Origin: Nitrospiraceae bacterium UBA2600 | GTDB taxonomy: Bacteria > Nitrospirota > Thermodesulfovibrionia > Thermodesulfovibrionales > Thermodesulfovibrionaceae | DNA: 64,000 nt | NCBI GenBank assembly: GCA_002339325.1 | Contig: DDKK01000047.1 | Span: 67,113 to 131,112, forward strand | Direction of reading: 5' to 3' | Part shown: positions 62,186-64,000 of the stretch, one piece after another | Layout: the number at the start of each line of letters is the position of its first letter | Position numbering within the stretch: the first letter of the stretch is position 1 | Position numbers and translations under genes: made by a program | The notes under the pieces: model-generated | Databases searched by the model: none | What the model saw: the letters and a program-made list of their open reading frames with translations, nothing else | What the model was told of the DNA's origin: nothing

Positions 62186-63328
62186 GTGCCCAGAATTCGC
62201 AACCGGCTGACCGTTACCCGCATCCCGGCCCCGCCCCGGCCAGCCCACCCCGGCAGCCGGGACTTCGACCAGGCCATCGAACTTTTCATCCGGGACCGAA
62301 AAATAATGGATGCACGCCAGTCCACTATCAGGTGGTACACCAAGCATCTCAAGTACTTCAGGGACTATCTGCTGGAACGCCGCCTGCCCACCGCGCCGGC
62401 GGAAATCACCCTCGAAATGGTGGAGGATTTTATACTCTACCAGCGGGACGACCGCGGCAACCGGCCGGAATCCATAAACGGCAAGATCCGGACCCTGAAG
62501 GCCTTTTTCGGCTTTCTGAAGAAAAAGGGTGTCATTGAGAAGGATCCCCTCACAGGACTGCGCCAGTTGCGCCACGTCCGCCACATCGTGCCCACCTTCA
62601 CGGAAGACCAGATCCGGGATCTCCTGCGCCAGCCGGACCTTTCCACCTTCACTGGCTTCAGGAACTACACCATCATGTGCCTGATGCTGGACACCGGGGT
62701 GAGAATAGGCGAGCTGCTGGCGGTCAACCTGCAGGATCTGGTCATGGAGCTCGGCATGCCGCAGGAAATAAAAATCAAAAACCCCAAGAACAGAAAGGAA
62801 CGCCTTCTGCCGCTGTCCCCGCCGACCCAGAGAGTATTGAAGCAATACCTGGAGATAAGGCAAAAAGCCCTGGTCAGGCTGAATATTCCTTACCTTTTTC
62901 CCAACGTGGACTGCAAAAAGTTAGGCGTGCGCACCGTCCAGGAGAGCATACACCAGTACGGCCAGCGGGCCGGCATCGAAAACGTGCGGGTCAGCCCCCA
63001 CACCTTTCGCCACACCTTCGCCAAGATGTGGGTCATGGCCGAGGGCGACATACTGTCGCTTCAGGAAATGCTGGGCCACTCCAGCGTCGAGATGGTCAGG
63101 AATTACGCCCGCCTTTTCCAGCCCGACATAAAGAAGAAACACGCCCTCTACAGCCCGGTGGCCACCTTGGGTGCATATTCCGGCGGAATCCGGACACCCA
63201 TTCCGATTCAAACCGGACACCCATTCCAATTGATTCCGGACACCTATTCCGAAATAATCCGGACAGTCATTCCGAATTTATCCGGACACCAGTTCCGATT
63301 TTATTCGGACACTTTTAGTGAATGGTAG
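62186..63328 (+). CDS. Tyrosine recombinase/integrase, XerC/D type
   Basis: The protein has an N-terminal SAM-like DNA-binding domain (residues 25-125: FDQAIELFIRDRK, QSTIRWYTKHLKYFRDYL) and a catalytic domain with Arg in LDTGVRIGELL, HTFRH (His-x-x-Arg), LGHSS and the nucleophile Tyr in VEMVRNYARL. All five catalytic positions are present. Start GTG behind GGGAGG. The last 45 residues or so (from about SGGIRTPIPIQ) are translated from the repeat array behind it and are not part of the family, so its own stop has probably been lost to an IS21 insertion. Confidence 0.88.
   Translation: MPRIRNRLTVTRIPAPPRPAHPGSRDFDQAIELFIRDRKIMDARQSTIRWYTKHLKYFRDYLLERRLPTAPAEITLEMVEDFILYQRDDRGNRPESINGKIRTLKAFFGFLKKKGVIEKDPLTGLRQLRHVRHIVPTFTEDQIRDLLRQPDLSTFTGFRNYTIMCLMLDTGVRIGELLAVNLQDLVMELGMPQEIKIKNPKNRKERLLPLSPPTQRVLKQYLEIRQKALVRLNIPYLFPNVDCKKLGVRTVQESIHQYGQRAGIENVRVSPHTFRHTFAKMWVMAEGDILSLQEMLGHSSVEMVRNYARLFQPDIKKKHALYSPVATLGAYSGGIRTPIPIQTGHPFQLIPDTYSEIIRTVIPNLSGHQFRFYSDTFSEW
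63190..63327 (+). repeat. Six 23-bp direct repeats, IS21-type terminal array
   Basis: CCGGACAC-like motifs start at 63190, 63213, 63236, 63259, 63282 and 63305, a strict 23-base period. Consensus is CCGGACACCCATTCCGATT plus four variable bases. IS21-family elements carry such multiple binding sites for the transposase at their ends. The array stands 135 bases ahead of istA, as expected for a left end. Confidence 0.8.
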
Positions 63329-63462
63329 GAATTGGCTGCAGAAATACATAAAACTGGCATATTTCAAAAATTACCGGAACGCGACGTTGGGCAACTATAA
63401 AAACAAGGTATTAACCTCCCTGATGCGAATGACTGGGTAGCATTGAGAAGGGAGGAAAACAA

Positions 63463-64000
63463 ATGCCGAGGAGGTTGCCTATGCGTAAGATCAAAGAAAT
63501 ACTAAGGCTAAAGCACGAAAACGGCTTAAGTGTAAGGAAAATCGGCATCTGCTGTAACCTGAACAGCAGTACGGTCAGCGACCATCTGGCCAGAGCCAAA
63601 ATAGCCGGAATATCATGGCCGATACCAGATGGTATGGATGATGAAACCCTGGAAAATCTGTTGTTCCCCAAAAATGTACCAACAAGGCGTATTGTACAAG
63701 AACCCGACTTTCCTGCCGTCCACCAGGAATTGAGAAAAAAGGGTGTGACCTTGCAATTGCTGTGGATGGAATACAAAGAACAAAATCCCCAGGGCTACCA
63801 GTATAGCCGCTTTTGCGAGCTGTACCAAAACTGGAAAAAGACCGTTGACCCCGTTTTACGCCAGACGTACAAGGCCGGGGAGAAAATGTTTGTTGACTAT
63901 GCCGGCCTCACCATGACCGTGGTTGATACAGACACCGGTGAAAAGATGCCTGCATACATCTTTGTGGCAGTTTTGGGGGCCAGCAATTATACCTACATAG
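63463..64000 (+). CDS. istA: IstA transposase of an IS21-family element (N-terminal part)
   Basis: The frame from ATG 63463 (ribosome site GGGAGG) is open to the window end and gives 179 residues. It begins RRLPMRKIKEILRLKHENGLSVRKIG with a helix-turn-helix (CCNLNSSTVSDHLARAKI), and near residue 145 shows KMFVDYAGLTM, which contains the first Asp of the DDE core. The typical FCELYQNWKK segment precedes it. The istB gene would be expected outside the window. Confidence 0.92.
   Translation, partial: MPRRLPMRKIKEILRLKHENGLSVRKIGICCNLNSSTVSDHLARAKIAGISWPIPDGMDDETLENLLFPKNVPTRRIVQEPDFPAVHQELRKKGVTLQLLWMEYKEQNPQGYQYSRFCELYQNWKKTVDPVLRQTYKAGEKMFVDYAGLTMTVVDTDTGEKMPAYIFVAVLGASNYTYI

Larger units (their letters stand above)
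62008..64000 (+). mobile_element. GC-rich foreign segment: tRNA-linked integrase plus IS21-type element
   Basis: From behind the tRNA-Leu to the window end the DNA is visibly richer in G and C and uses GC-ending codons, unlike the AT-rich rest of the window. It contains a tyrosine recombinase, an array of 23-base repeats and the start of an IstA transposase. Codon style resembles that of Firmicutes such as Pelotomaculum/Desulfotomaculum relatives. The stretch 62063-62185 is non-coding, with a weak inverted repeat GACT...AGTC at about 62069-62085. Confidence 0.75.

Noticed and set aside
62156..62863. Long minus-strand frame opposite the integrase (235 codons), plus a 213-codon frame on the plus strand at 62677-63318
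   Set aside because: GC-rich coding DNA gives long frames in other phases. Their translations are Pro/Arg/Gly-rich without motifs, while the integrase frame holds all catalytic residues.
63190..63327. Short CRISPR array
   Set aside because: The repeats follow each other directly with no spacers of constant length and lie at an IS21 end.

Overview
The window looks like the chromosome of an AT-rich, Gram-negative, anaerobic and probably thermophilic sulfate or sulfur reducer of the Nitrospirota (Thermodesulfovibrio-like). The pointers are an Hdr-Mvh electron-bifurcating hydrogenase set beside a complex I without NADH module, an outer-membrane/LPS gene set (Pal, CpoB, MsbA, an LpxL-like enzyme), Feo-type ferrous iron uptake and a type IV pilus minor pilin cluster. 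The taxon is inferred from gene content only; no rRNA gene is present.

Layout. 1-2.7 kb: end of a PilY1-like gene and four minor pilin genes (+). 2.7-14 kb: tRNA-Met, cspA, lipA, an iron alcohol dehydrogenase, an AlaC-like aminotransferase, a heptad-repeat coiled-coil protein, hom followed by a ThiF-like E1 enzyme and a JAMM protease (resembling protein-thiocarboxylate sulfur transfer), a class A PBP, parAB and an ArsB/NhaD-type permease. 14-19.6 kb (-): a feo operon with DUF2325, a porin, a FeoA-GGDEF fusion, two FeoA proteins, FeoB and a 44-residue Cys-rich membrane protein, with a DtxR-family regulator next to it. 20-25.7 kb: pal, cpoB, moaA, a glycosyltransferase, msbA, and an LpxL-like gene facing them. 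25.9-27.5 kb: a chemoreceptor gene broken by one base.

27.7-43.7 kb (-) reads as one very long operon. It starts with a universal stress protein and a TauE/SafE transporter split over two genes, continues with a cytoplasmic molybdopterin oxidoreductase and its four-cluster Fe-S partner, and runs without a break into nuoB-D-I-A-C-H-J-K, two NuoL/Mrp-type antiporter subunits separated by a 74-residue membrane protein, nuoM and nuoN. nuoE, F and G are absent. A clear sigma-54 promoter preceded by two copies of the palindrome TGTCCC-N4-GGGACA lies upstream of the first gene. The arrangement suggests that the molybdenum enzyme and ferredoxin-like subunit exchange electrons with the complex I core in place of NADH.

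43.8-54 kb: aconitase, lysA, dapF and an AddAB-like helicase-nuclease pair. 54-61.8 kb (-): hdrA-hdrC-hdrB-mvhD-mvhG-mvhA, a hydrogenase maturation protease and a nitrilase. hdrA and mvhA each contain one in-frame UGA exactly where the families carry cysteine, and each UGA is followed at the same distance by a hairpin resembling a bacterial SECIS. Both are therefore annotated as selenoproteins. In MvhA the selenocysteine falls in the N-terminal nickel-binding CxxC motif, not in the C-terminal motif where [NiFeSe] enzymes usually carry it.

61.9-64 kb: a tRNA-Leu with a poorly matched acceptor stem, followed by GC-rich foreign DNA: a tyrosine recombinase, six 23-bp direct repeats typical of an IS21-type end, and the start of an IstA transposase that runs off the window. 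This is either an integrated element at the tRNA 3' end or an assembly join.
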